Positions 25,012 through 37,706 of a stretch of 64,000 nucleotides of DNA are shown piece by piece. The notes beneath the pieces were generated by a model that saw nothing but the letters and a program-made list of their open reading frames with translations, was not told where the DNA came from and ran no database searches. Within the stretch, counting starts at the first letter, position 1. Each line of letters opens with the position of its first letter. Made by a program: the position numbers and the translations under genes. The stretch spans positions 4,519,054 through 4,583,053 of the forward strand of contig OU015529.1 of the NCBI GenBank assembly GCA_907165065.1. Direction: 5' to 3'. The stretch is from Caprimulgus europaeus (Eukaryota; Chordata; Aves; Caprimulgiformes; Caprimulgidae).

Positions 25012-26404
25012 ATGGTTTATTTAGAAACTGGATTACCAGTGACTTTTTATCTCATACAACACATATCTGAATTTTGTCCAAAGTCTCTCAATCCCTGTGT
25101 AATGGGATTCTGGATGGTGAGTTAGGAGATCTCGATTTTTCTTGGACTTCTACTACTTTATGCCATATGGTTGTATAAGTAACCCGTGTCAGTATTCTGT
25201 CATTTTGAAAAGCACTCTGACACCTGCTGTTGGGAGTTGCTGCAAGGAAGTGGCTACTGCCCATGCCCCAAGGATCTGATGCACATGGACATTAACAAAA
25301 CTCTGAGATACATTTGGGTGCACACTAGCATGCCTTTACTCATTTAATTAGTTTTTCAGGTTGGACAGAAGCTTCTATATAAAAAGATTAACAAAATAAT
25401 ACATATGTTGTATTTAAATGTTCATGTTTGGACAATACATTTTGTCTTTTCCAGACCACTTTTGTTGGTGTAGTTTAGTCCTGTAACAACCTTTAGGAGG
25501 AAAAGTAAGAATAATTTCAAAGCCAAGTTTTCACATGTAAAGGAGGAAAAAGCATGTAAGTGTAAGGTTTTATTCTGATTTGCTATTATAATCAAAGTCT
25601 AATTTATAGCACTGAGCCATGCAATAAAGAAACTGAGGTATACTATATGTATTTTTTTTCCACTTAATTAAAAGAACTGTGAAATTTTCTGAGTTTATAG
25701 ATTATTCTGAACTTCTGAAGTCACTTAATTTAATTGTAAATATTTTGCTGAAGGCATTTTTCAGGATTTAAACATGCAAGATAATGGTAAATTAAATGAA
25801 ATGGTCAGTGATGAGCCTACAATTTCTCTTGCACATGTAGGATGAATGGTTTTCCACCATGCCTAATTTCTCCACATACTGGTGAAATAACTGCTATAAA
25901 AGCAGCAGGACTGACTCAGTTATTCAAGTAGTAGGTTTCATTTTTGTCCACTAGAAAGAGTTTGTCCCAAAGAGCTGATCCATGGGTGCCTTCCCTTGTT
26001 GACTCTGAGTGGTTCAAAGCTCTGCTCTAACCGTGGAAAGTGGGACCTGCTCTATTGAACCACGTTGGAGATGCAGAGGGGAATTGTCACAGTTGAGATA
26101 CCAACTCCCCCTTGAAGGCACAAGCAAAGAGATGAACTCGTAGAACAATTACGTTGCCAAAGAGTGGAGGGTTTTCATGGGGAGAGCCCCACAGCAATTC
26201 ATTATTAAATAACCCCAAAAACCCCAACCAATTTGGCTGACAGTCTCATTGCCCAGACTCATGGAGGGTCCCACATCTGGGTGGCAATGCTGCTGAATTG
26301 GTGTTAGAGCTGTTTCTGTTGAAGCCAGGGGCAAGCCAGAGCTGGGCATGAGTTGGACAGTGGGAGCAGCTTTGCTCTTCTGGGACCTCTGCTGCAGAGG
26401 ACAT
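25012..26404 (+). other. Probable CHST15 intron 1, unique
   Basis: No gene or repeat recognised between the LTR and the next CR1. Confidence 0.45.
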
Positions 26405-26743
26405 AGGATCATAGAATTGTTTTGGTTGGAAAAGACCTTTAAGATCATTGAGTCCAACTGAAATCCTAACACTGCCAAGTCCACCACTAAACCATGTCCC
26501 TAAGCACCACATCTACACAGCTTTTAAATACCTCCAGAGATAGTGACTGCACCACTGCCCTGGGCAGCCTGTTCCAATGCTTGACAATCCTCTTGGTGAA
26601 TAAATTTCTTCTGATAACCAGTCTAAACTTCCTCTGGTGCAACTTGAAGCCCTTTCCTCTTGTCCTATCACTTGTTACTTGGGAGAAAAGACTGATCCCT
26701 GCCTTGCTATGTCCTCCTGACAGTTAGGTGTAGAGAGCAATAA
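26405..26743 (-). mobile_element. CR1 LINE 3' fragment, antisense
   Basis: The + strand reads GATCATAGAATTGTTTTGG, then GGAAAAGACCTTTAAGATCA and CCACCACTAAACCATGTCC, ending near GTAGAGAGCAATAAGG. It is older and more diverged than the GGAAGGGACC subfamily. Confidence 0.93.
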
Positions 26744-29700
26744 GGGGGGGTTGCAGTGGCTGAAGCTGCTGAGTCACGTTCCTGAAGCTTTGATGGAAGA
26801 CGTGGCATTTCGTGGCACTTTATTGCACGTTGCTATCTTTAGATGTGGGCGTGGAGTGATCTTTGTAGAAGACAATGATTAATAAGACTTTTTGCAGCAA
26901 GCACCATGTTTTGTCAACAGCATTCTTGAGGTTGGAAAGCATTAAAGGAAGCAGCATGGGTCAACTTCTTGGTGAAGGAATCAACACGTTCTCTTTGTTG
27001 CAGCAGTGGAAATCAGTAAATGAAGATATTTGAATTTCTTTGAAGTTTGTGATAGGAGTGTTCTTTAGCAGGGATGATCTAAGATATCAGAGGACAATAA
27101 TGTGTGTTTAATCCACTATCAAATGGCATTAGCTACCACATCAAGTATGTGTTCTGCCTTCAAAGATATATGTTAGCAACAGAAAACAGAGTGTAGCCAT
27201 GCAAAAACGTCTTCAGAATGATGGTGTCTTGTAAGCTGGTTAGTAAAAATTTATTGCACTTTTGTGTAATTAAAAAGCACATGATATGGATGAGTGATGG
27301 AGTCTAAGCCTTCAATGAGACACTTATGAATAGTGGTAGGAGACTTTGGAAGTCAATGTTGCTTGACTTATGCACAATAAACACTTTCTGAAGATGCTGA
27401 AAGCAATATAATATATTCCATCAGAAAGGTTTTGCTTAATTAACAGTAGCCAGAAGTTACCTGCAGGGATTTTACCTGGTGATACTGTATTACTTTTCCA
27501 GAGATAACTAATTAGCAATTTCTTGAGACTACTTAGATCTTTTTGGGTTCTCCACTTGGACTTTGAATCTACTTCAACCTTGGAACAAGTGTGTAGTTTC
27601 TCAGTACTATAATGGGCTGAGATTTATCTGCTGTGTTGCTTAAAGAATTAAAGTTGTTGAACATTTATAAAAGTTACTATTATGCTTGAAACACTTTTTT
27701 TTTTTTTAAGCATTGAAACAAAGCCACAGTTGTGATTTGGCATCAATGACTATTTTTTGTTGACTACTTTTTGTTTAAATTTACAAGAAACTTTAATGAC
27801 AGACTCTAATACTGAGTTTGTCTTTTCAGGATGCAGCTGTGTATGTTTCCTTTCACCCACTCAGCACTAGAAGAAAGATTAAATGCCCTATTCATGAAAA
27901 ACTACTTACACAGTACTTATGAGATATGGTTTTCCATCCATTTGAATGTATGTCTCATGGAGAAGGTACCATATATGAGTCATAAGAAGAACTTGCAGAT
28001 GACTGTGTTTTAAGATAGTAAAATTTATGGAGAAAATTCAGTTTGGAGGTGGAGGAAAATCCCTTCTCAGTCACTAAAAATCAAATGAGCAGCTGTTAAC
28101 ATATACATTGCTCTAGAATTGTCACAACAATATTGTGTTTAAAGCAACGTTAAGTATCACATAGACTGATCCCCTTCAGAATGACTGCTTATTTATGAAG
28201 CATGAGGGTATATCAAATGAATTCTAGTAGATACCATTTGGTTGCATTATTGCATGCTAAAACATTTTACCACACCATGAGATAAACAGGCACTGAAGGC
28301 ATTACGTTATGCATATTCTATTTATTCCATATAATGTTATTCATCCCTCAAAAGCAGCCTTAAATTAGCAGCTGATCTCTCACAACCCACAAGATTTAGC
28401 CATTCATACTGTATATACCATTTGCAAAGTGGCAGTAAGTATTAGATTTCAGATGGTGGAAAGGATATGTTTCTCACTTTAAATCAACTTGAGGTAGCAG
28501 CTGCTAAAATCAAGTAAAATCCAATGTGTAAAAAGAACAAGATGGTAATCAGAGTAACATAACTGTGAATGCCCACTATTTTGCTGCATGCCAAGGCTGA
28601 AAATGCTTGGCAAGACTATTGGAAATACTCTCAGAACAGTTTTTCTCCCACATGCTGGTTCTGGACCAGTAGTCAATGCAAGAGACAAAGACCTGGGCTT
28701 AAAATAAATCTTCAGCACTGAAAAAATTCTTCCTGCAAATTCAACTGTGCTACACTAGCTCTCCATCTCTTCCTCAAATAAGAGTCAGCTGGCACTTTGA
28801 ATGTGAAGATTTACTTTTCTTTAGCACAATGAAGCTTTGGTGTTCTTCTCACCTAACCATAAAGGTGTGGATGGCAGATGCCTAAATCTGAGGCAGTCAC
28901 TCGAACCTCATGGTGTAGCCAACACAGAGAAATTGTCTGTCCAGAGCAATTTCCCCATGTTCAGATAAGATGATATCCTCATCAAACCAAGCTTTGCATG
29001 AAGGGAAAACCAGTATCTATTGGGGGTGTTGCACCAGAAGAGCTATTTGGGTAAATTACAGCAATATCTGTCCAGAGAGTCAAACAATGAAGCAGACTGG
29101 GAAGCTTGAAAATAAAGCAGGATGGGCAGCTGTCAGAAAGAATTGCATAATGCAAAATAACCTACATTTGATAAGTGAACTCTGTCAATACAAGACCAAT
29201 TCTTTGCCTCTAGAGTTTTCTGAAGATAAGTACTTATTTATTTTCGATTACAGCCTGACTGCGGGGCGTATGGGAGCTGTATTTAGTTATGATTTTTTTT
29301 CTTTCCCCCCCCACCTGCCAACCCCCAAACACTCTGGATTTGTTTGATAAAAATATCTGGAGTGGAAGAGCTTCATAACAGATTCTGCTTCATGTTTCCC
29401 TGTTGCATTAATACTTATAACAGGAATTTAGCTGATTTGTGGGATGATAGTGTGATTTATTCCTTGACAAAACATGTAGGTAAGAATTTCTATTATTGCA
29501 AAGTAATGTGATATCCTGTGTTGGGAATGAAACTTCAACAGCTATTTGATCTTATTAAAAAATGTAATGAACATTTGTGGCAAGAGCAGCCTTATCACTC
29601 TCACTCTGTGCACCTGAAGTTGTTTGTGATGATCCTTCTACCCTTACTGTGAGCTCTTTGGTTCTTTTGCTACATAACAAAAGAGAAGAAATATAGCAAA

Positions 29701-30699
29701 TGCAGCCTGAAGAATTCTCACTGATTTTAAATCACTGAATAAGTGATGTAACCTTCTATGACTGTCTTCATCTTATTTTTGACATTAGTTGACTTTCTGG
29801 AGATTTAAGAAATACTCATTTTCTTAGCAAAGGGGTACAAATTAACTCCCATTAGCATCACTATTTTATATCTGTTCTGGCTGGAGTGATTCGATCATTT
29901 TAATGAGGGACTGACTCTTTTTTTTGTTAAATAGATGTGATTTCTGGTTGGATTCTGAATGCCAGAAATTTTTTCTCTGCTTCTAGGTTTTTGGGAGAGG
30001 AATCTGTGAGCTGCCCCAGAATGGATGCATTGGTTTATCTCTATTTCTGCGAGATGACCTCAAGGATTGTGGAGGATAAATTGGGAGTTTGGTCACAGTT
30101 GTTATGTGAATTAAAAAAAAGAAAGAAAAGAAAAGAAACTAAACATATAATGATGCATAATGATTTCAGAAACTGGCTTAAAATGGCTTTTTTGGGAGAA
30201 GACATGCACAGGAGTAATGTATATAAAGGAATAAGTTTTTCTGTAGTATGTAATTTTTTCATATTCGATACAAATCTGTCAGTGTTTCTGTAGCAAGACC
30301 CTATGTGAGTTGAATAGAAACTAAGTGAAACAAAAAGATGAATTTCTGGAGACGTTGCACATCATAAGCACCAAGTTTTGATCAAGAGTTGAGAAGCCAG
30401 TGTGTACTGTAGGCAAAATCCTGCTCTAAGCACCCTTATAAATACATGAGGACAGAATTTTGCTCCATGCTGGTACAAGAGGAAGGACTTAAATACATTG
30501 ATGTGAGTTCTACCCTGATGCAGGGTAAGGGGTTCATGGTGCTTGGGACATGTGGTGCCACAGGTTGGGCAGTTGGCAGTAGTGCTTTTTTTCCTTCCAG
30601 GGCTTTTGGACCTGTATTTCTGGAGAAGTCATGACAGTGCTGATGTCCCAGGTCCCTACTCTTCTCGTCAGCTCTCACAAAACCTTCAGTATAAATCTT
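26744..30699 (+). other. Probable CHST15 intron 1, unique
   Basis: AT-rich sequence without a recognised gene or transposon. TGTAG|GTAAGA at 29476-29485 is a weak fused splice motif. Confidence 0.45.
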
Positions 30700-31243
30700 G
30701 CATGGGACTATTCTGCCCCTCCACTCTTCTCTAGTGAGACTCCACTTGGAGTACTGTGTCCCCCTCTGGGGTCCTCAGCACAGGAAAGACATAGACCTGT
30801 TGGAGTGGGTCCAGAGGAGGCCACAAGGATGATCCAAGGGCTGGAGCATCTCTGCTGTGAGGACAGGCTGAGAGAGCTAGGGCTGTTCAGCCTGGAGAAG
30901 AGAAGGCTCCAGGGAGACCTTATTATGACCTTCAGTACAAAGGTAGGGACAAATATCTTAGCAGGGCCTGTAGTGACAGGACAAGGGGAAATTACTTTAA
31001 ACTAAAAGAGGGGAGATTCAGACTAGATAGAAAGAGGAAATTTTTTACACTGAGGGTGGTGAGAGACAGGCCCAGGTTGCCCAGAGAGGTGGTAGAAGCC
31101 CCATCCCTGGAAACATTCAAGGTCAGGTTGGACGGAGCTCTGAGCAACCTGGTCTAGTGGAAGGTATCCCTCCTCAATGCAGGAGGGTTGGACTAGATGA
31201 CCTTTAAATGTCCCTTCCCACCCAAATCATTCATTGATTCTAT
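30700..31243 (+). mobile_element. CR1 LINE 3' fragment
   Basis: Starts near CATGGGACTATTCTGCCCCT, passes GGGTCCAGAGGAGGCCACAA and GAGAAGAGAAGGCTCCAGGG, and ends TTGATTCTATGG. It resembles the 10404 copy more than the 16036 group. Confidence 0.94.
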
Positions 31244-34200
31244 GGTGGCTTTTGGAAAATGACCTTGTATGGATCTCAGGCAGGTGTTACTGTGCAGGAA
31301 TTCTTGGTGAGTTCTCATTCCTGTCTTAAATATGGAGAAATCTATTATCTTCTAAACCTGTATGCTAGTCTAGATCTGAACTGGGAGACTGTAATGAGTT
31401 TATCAGTAGGTCAGAGGTTGGCTGGGTTTGCTTCTGTTTTATTTTCCTGTCTGGATGTTTTATTCTGCAAGTAGCCCAAAAATAAATGGTGAGTCTGAGT
31501 CTAGACTGACTTAAATCAAGTGAAATATGAAGGAAAAACAACACAAAAAGTGGATAAAATTTTTAGCGATACTATTTCCACTGAAAAATATTTTAATTTA
31601 AAACAGAGGAATGTCAAGCTTAATTCTTGTTATCACTTATTCAAGGCAAATCAACCAATAACTCATCAGATCATGCGGATGTGGCGTGTTAGGAGTGAAA
31701 GAAGTTGGACCTTAGTAAATTCTAGGAACCTGCACAAGACTTCAGACCTGATGACAGATTTATAGGAGAAGGCATGTCGATGCTGTAGCTGATCTAGGAC
31801 AATCTTCTGCTCCCCTTCCCTCTCCCCTCACCTCTTTTCCTTGCTTCCAATAATCTATTTATTCAGGCAGTGTTTATGCCCTAACTGAGTGGTGACTCAA
31901 GCTCAGTAACTGAGCATTGCAGGAAGAGTGGGTCCTTATTTGATTGAAATAACTACAGTTACACTGATTTTAGGGGAGTTGGGTGATTTCTTTTTGCAGA
32001 TGAAGGATGTCATTTGTTCCATTCTTGCATTTTCTTTGGAAGTGTATTGATGAGGAAGGAGCAGAGTGTGTTTGGATTAGATCTTCAGAAGGAAACCAGC
32101 TGGGTTATGGAATAAGCCACAGTTGTTATTTAGGTGAGATTGCTAATTCAGTGGTGATTCAGGAGGTTTTCTTTGGCTTTAAAAGGTTTTAGAACCGAGC
32201 CTTTTAAAGAATATTTTACACTTGAAAAAGTGTTCAGCAGTTGTTCAGCAGCTTGACTGTATAATAATGGGTTATGACCATATATTGCATTGAAAATGTG
32301 ACTGTTTTTCAGGTGATTGCCTTAAAAATGTTTGTAGTGGGTTTATATAATTTCTTGGGAGTTGCACTTATCGATATTTTTTTAATTAAGTTTTTTAAGC
32401 AAATAGTGAAGCTTTACATAACTTCAGTCTGCAGGAGGTTGCTGAGCTTTGTAATGAGTCCTGCTGCTTTTCTAAACCACTGCAATACCTTTTTTTTTTG
32501 CAAGGAGGTTGCAGAGGTCAGTGATTCATGATTCTCATTTTATTGACATATCTTCTTTCTGGCAGCTTGTTCATTCCTCTGAGGTAAATAGATGTGAGTT
32601 CAGGCAAAGTTTATTTCCAAAAATGTTAACTTGAGGAGCTAAATGTCTACAATAAGCATGATAGAGAAAATTTGATTCCTCTCCTTTCCTGAGCTTCTTA
32701 TTTTCTTTATTTTATTTTTTTCTTTTTTTTTTTTTCTTTTAGGTCAGGTTTTTATTACTTGTACTGTTTATTTATTAAACCAGTACAACCTGCCCACTAA
32801 CAGGATGAACTTCCTCACGCTGTACAAATACTTCACTCCACTTGTACAAATACTTCAGCTTGTTCTGAAGAGACCACATCTGAGAGCAAAATCATTGTGC
32901 AGCCTGTAGTCTGGTTCCATCCTTGTCTCTTCCAGTAAGCCTGATAGCTAAAAAGTATCCGTAATGGTAAAGTTTTGCAGATCTCTTTGTGTGTCCAGAG
33001 ATCATAAACATATCTTGCACAGGCTGAAAAGTTGCTGTTTTGTGTGGAGAAAGCTGATCCCAGCTGCTGTGGACCACGTTGCAATGGGTGATGAAGGAAT
33101 GGAAGAGGAATTACGTGGTTGTGCTGCACTGCTGCTAAATTTTTCTTATTTTTTTAATATTAAATTTTTATGAAGGTTTTACTCTCCCAGCCTCACTCTG
33201 CCCTTTCACATTTCCATTCCTCTTCATGTGAGTCATGGGAAGTTTATCATGGTACAGTTGTGGGCAGTGTTTCACTTGGAGACCTACATCTTTTTGTGAC
33301 TAATGACAGCCCTGTCTTCACAGGAGCTCTTGAGAGTGAAATATTACCAAAGGGAAGTTCATTTCTGGAGGATGTGGGATCAGCTTTGCTCTGAGATTTC
33401 AAAAACCATTAGCAGCACAAACTGAAATGTTGAATTAAACAAATCTTCCTGATTTGACAGAGAAGGCACTTAAGGTAGTAAGAATATTTATCCAGATTAG
33501 TGAAAACAATTAGGAGAATATGGATAAAACAACATAGCAGTTACTCAAAGAATAACTTTAGATATTAAATTAGGAGTCCTGTGCTCCTTCTGAAGTTACT
33601 GAGCAAATGAGATCCAGAAGTATTATCTTTTGCCTGATCCTTTAAAGGTGCTTATTTTTATAGCATCTGTAGCTTCCCTTTAAAAAGAAGAAGAGGGGCA
33701 AGGGCTACCTGCTGCAGAGAGAGAACGTGTTCCACATCTGCTTTGGGTGATGCTTCAGCTGAAGTATCTTCGCATGGTGTAATTGCTTCTTGTCACGTGG
33801 AGAAATAACAGACATCACAGCAGCTGAAGGTCTTCCCATAACAAGGAAGCAACAGAGTAAGAACATGAAGTGCTCTTGTGTTTCCACATATTAATAATTC
33901 TAGTTTTTTTCCTTCAGAAAAAAAAAAAAAAAGACCATTTTTCTCAGCTCTAGGAAGCACATCAACACTCAAATCCTTAATGTGATGCCTGACATGAGTG
34001 GGAACAGGAAAATGGACATTAAAAAAAACAACTGTGTTTAGTGAGACTGCAGAGCCTGTCTGTGGGAGTTGTAGCTGAGGGACATGCTTTGGCTGGGCTT
34101 CATCCCATCTAACCTGAGAGCTGGTGGATTATTTTCTAACTTGTCTTACTCAGCCATATTTTCAGACGATGACCTGCCCAACGGGACAATCATAGCTCAA

Positions 34201-34301
34201 ATCTTCAATGGTACAGATATCTCTGTCCCTCTCTGTTGCCATGGCCATGGCCAGTAATAAATGCTCAATAAAAGAGTGTAAGAGCAGGTATTAATAGATT
34301 T
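31244..34301 (+). other. Probable CHST15 intron 1, unique
   Basis: No gene seen. A TATTTAG|GTGAGA motif at 32127-32139 joins an acceptor-like and a donor-like site. Homopolymer A/T runs lie at about 32711-32740 and 33920-33932. Confidence 0.45.
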
Positions 34302-34407
34302 CCCCCATCCCCATCCCCATCCCCATCCCCATCCCCATCCCCATCCCCATCCCCATCCCCATCCCCATCCCCATCCCCATCCCCATCCCCATCCCCATCC
34401 CCATCCC
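34302..34407. repeat. (CCCCAT)n hexanucleotide microsatellite
   Basis: About 17 perfect CCCCAT units in 106 bp. The minus strand is a series of GGGG runs spaced by two bases, a strong G-quadruplex pattern. It produces a spurious Gly-Trp repeat frame. Confidence 0.97.
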
Positions 34408-37336
34408 TTTCTAAATTCTGGGAATTGAGGACAGCAGCCACTGATAGATTTATTCTCCATTAATTGTCTAATGTCTTTCAGATGCATTCATACTTTTTGG
34501 CCTCAATGAGTTCCACATTTTAATTATATTGTGTGAAGAGAGGATCCAAAATGCTACAGTTCTATTGACATCAAACAGAGGAACAGTTGTACATCAAGCT
34601 GAGAAATGTGTTACTGGTGTACTTGAAGTGTGTTTATAATAGGTTACCAGCATGCCACTCTTTCATGTGGTAGTAGGAAAGGCTGAAGATGATTAAAAAT
34701 AACAAGCCCAGTATAAAATTTAGCCTTAAGTGTATGAGCAAAAGTTTGTTTTATCTTTATTTTAAAGAATTAGGAACAAAGGAAAGCACATTAAATATTA
34801 AGGTTGGTGACCTGAAAAATAGGTCATACACTTAGATGTCCAGAAGATGTGTGTGCATGTAAAATCTATTCCATCTGTTTTATCTTATTCGTAGAGGAGA
34901 ATTTTAGTTATATGACTGAGCATATGAAAGTAATTTCTTTTTATAGCCATTTTGATTACAGTCTTGCCTTACAACCCTTCAAGAGAAAGGAGAGGAATTT
35001 TATGAAATGTTTAGTTAAAAGAAGTAAAACAGACTTCAAATTTTTTCTATATAGTGAACAAAAATATGTGAATGATGAAAAATCTTGCATAATTAATTTT
35101 TGGTGGAATTTATCTTTTTAGCCTATTTAGCTTACATATGGCAATGAATAGGACACAGTGGATACTGCATTTTCAGGCAGCTCTGCCTTGGGCTGTTTGC
35201 TCTGGTGGTACCTGCAAGTGGTACCTGCCAGCCTTCTCCCTGGCATCTTGCAGCCTGTCCACCCAACAGGTCCTCCTCCTCTTATATGCAGAAGGAATTG
35301 CATGGGGAAACCAGCAAGGAAAAGGTCACATCTGTTTGCTGTTAAGTTTTCTGATGCATATAAATATATTTGTTAGCTTAAGTCTGCTTCAATTTGAAAC
35401 AGTGGTGCAGGTCTCCTTGGCTTCAGCAGGAGTATATTGAAATCTAAGACAGCTCTTCATTTTTTTTTCCCCCATTCCACTGTTTGTCATCTCTTATATC
35501 CATGTTTCCTACTTAGGAGATTCCCAAAGATCCTCATTTTTATGATGAGGATTGCTTTTGGCCAGGGAACTTGAAAAGGTCAATGCTGATTTCTGCTTTG
35601 TGGTTAGAGCTGGTAGATACATTTATGTACAACAGAGAAATACCATATAGACATGATCATAAATAATTCAGCATTCATTTCAACAAGAGGAAATTACATG
35701 CTACATTATTCAACAATATACAAAGACACTGCTTGTTGTGTAAAGAGAGTAATACTCTGCCAGTGAACCGACAGCAGTTCTGCAACTGAAATATAAAAAG
35801 ACATAAATGGTTTATTCCCAACTCAAATCTCATAACCTTTATTCTGTCTGCAATTCACATCCTTCTGCTTTCTGTATTGAAATAAATAATAAAAAAAAGG
35901 ATTATGTATATCTGTGGTTATGACTGTGGGAAATGTTGAATGGAAGAAACAAAATAAAGAAAAAGATATTGTAGATGTTTTGATTTCATAGAGTGAATAA
36001 GGAAAATGAGGGCTGAGGAAAGATCCTGGCCTTCTGATGGGCATCCCTCATTGCATGGTAAAAAGTTGGGGAAAAGTTTTATTAAAAACTTCTCAGTAAA
36101 GAGAAAGGAGTGGCAGTAGGGAATTATATCCTGACTTTTATGTGTTCATTATGGTTGGGTTTTTTTATTAAATGAACATGACAGTGGAAAATTATGTAAA
36201 ATGGTATGTCTGGAACTAGCAGTTATTAAAAAATAAAAATAAAAATCAAGGTCTCTATTCTATTAGCTGAGTAACATGTATTGCCCTGTGGTTAGGTCAT
36301 CAAACTGATCATCTAATTAAGCAACCTGTTGTAGTGTGCATGTGTATGTTGACAGAGCTACGGTTGCTGGTAGAACTTTAAATTTTCCTTCATGACTGGT
36401 GTGATTAAGATCTCAGTTTTACTGCAGCCTAAGCAGATTTCCTTCCCCCCTTCTCTCTTCCCCCTTGTATCATCTTCCCAATAAAGCATTTTCCTCAGCT
36501 GTCAAAGATGTATTTAACATGGTTTCCCTTGAGTTTGTGGTATTTGTAACAGAGGTTCATGAGAAGTGTCTGCACCTGGGAAGGGTTCAATAAATTCCAG
36601 TTCATTTTATTAACATAATAAAATAGAACTGAGACATAATAGGACATAAAATAGGACTGAGAAGCTTATGTGGTTTTTCTAAGTTCCTGCACCCTGTATC
36701 TATTAATGTATCTCTGATGGCTCTGTTTAAAAAAATGGAGAATTAATGTCAAATACACAAGTCTTGAATTGATTCTGTAAGACTAGCTCAGATAAATCTG
36801 TTCAATCAGTATCGCTGAGCAAGTTTCAGATCCCCGTTAGGAGAGGATTGGAAAATAAAATGGATTTATTTATTTTCTACATCAACAGTGCACAGTAACT
36901 GGTCCCTCTGAAAATAAACAGCAAGGAGCTGGAGAGCAGAGGTCTAGCAGAATATTGAGATCCTCACTGGGTGTAAAAGAGGATGAGTTCAGGGTGGAAA
37001 GGTCACACAAAAACAAATGTGCTCTTCAGAAATGTGTAAGTCTGTTGTTTCTGAGAAGCCCAGGGACAAAGTCAGACAGGAGAGATTTCTGCTGAAGACA
37101 GAAGTGTGCAAAAGGATGAGTTAAGTTAGGTGGGTTTAGATGGAACAAAGGGCACTGGAGGATAGGGAAGAAAGAAAGATGTTTGGAAACAATGCAGAGA
37201 AAAAACATTTCTGAGCCTTAGGAGGGAAGATGGCTTTTTGCAGAGAAGGAGAGACTAGTGTGGGTCTAGAGGAGCCAGCCACTGGCAGAGTAATGAGAAA
37301 AAATTGTGTATGTGGTTACTGAGGTGTATTTTTTTC
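34408..37336 (+). other. Probable CHST15 intron 1, unique
   Basis: AT-rich DNA with no recognised gene or transposon. Confidence 0.45.
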
Positions 37337-37706
37337 CTGGAGAAAAGGAGGCTGAGGGCAGACCTTCTCGGTCTCTCCAACTCCCTGAAAGGAGGGTGGA
37401 GAGAGGTCGGGGTCGGTCTCTTCTCCCAGATAACAAGTGATAAAACAAGAGGAAATGGCCTCAAGTTGTGCCAGGGGAAGTTTAGATTGGATATAAAGAA
37501 AAACTTCTTCACCAAAAGGTAGACAAGCATTGAACAGGCTGCCCAGGGAGGTGGTGGAGTCACCTTCCCCAGTGGGATTCAAAAGATGAGTAAATGAGGT
37601 GTTTAGGGACATGGTTTTAGAGGTGGAATTGGTAGTGTTGTGTTTATGGTTGGACTCCATGATCTTAGACCTCTTTTCCAACCACTGCAATTCTATGATT
37701 CTATAA
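37337..37706 (+). mobile_element. CR1 LINE 3' fragment
   Basis: Starts GGAGAAAAGGAGGCTGAGGG, contains CTCCCTGAAAGGAGGGTGGA and ends ATTCTATGATTCTATAAT. It is of the same group as the copies at 1682 and 58214. Confidence 0.94.

Noticed and set aside
34302..34407. Regular repeats considered as a CRISPR array or telomere-like sequence
   Set aside because: There are no spacers, the unit is six bases, and CCCCAT/ATGGGG is not the vertebrate telomere unit. The genome is vertebrate.
34197..34487. Minus-strand open frame with a Gly-Trp repeat
   Set aside because: It is only the translation of the CCCCAT microsatellite, with no other protein features.
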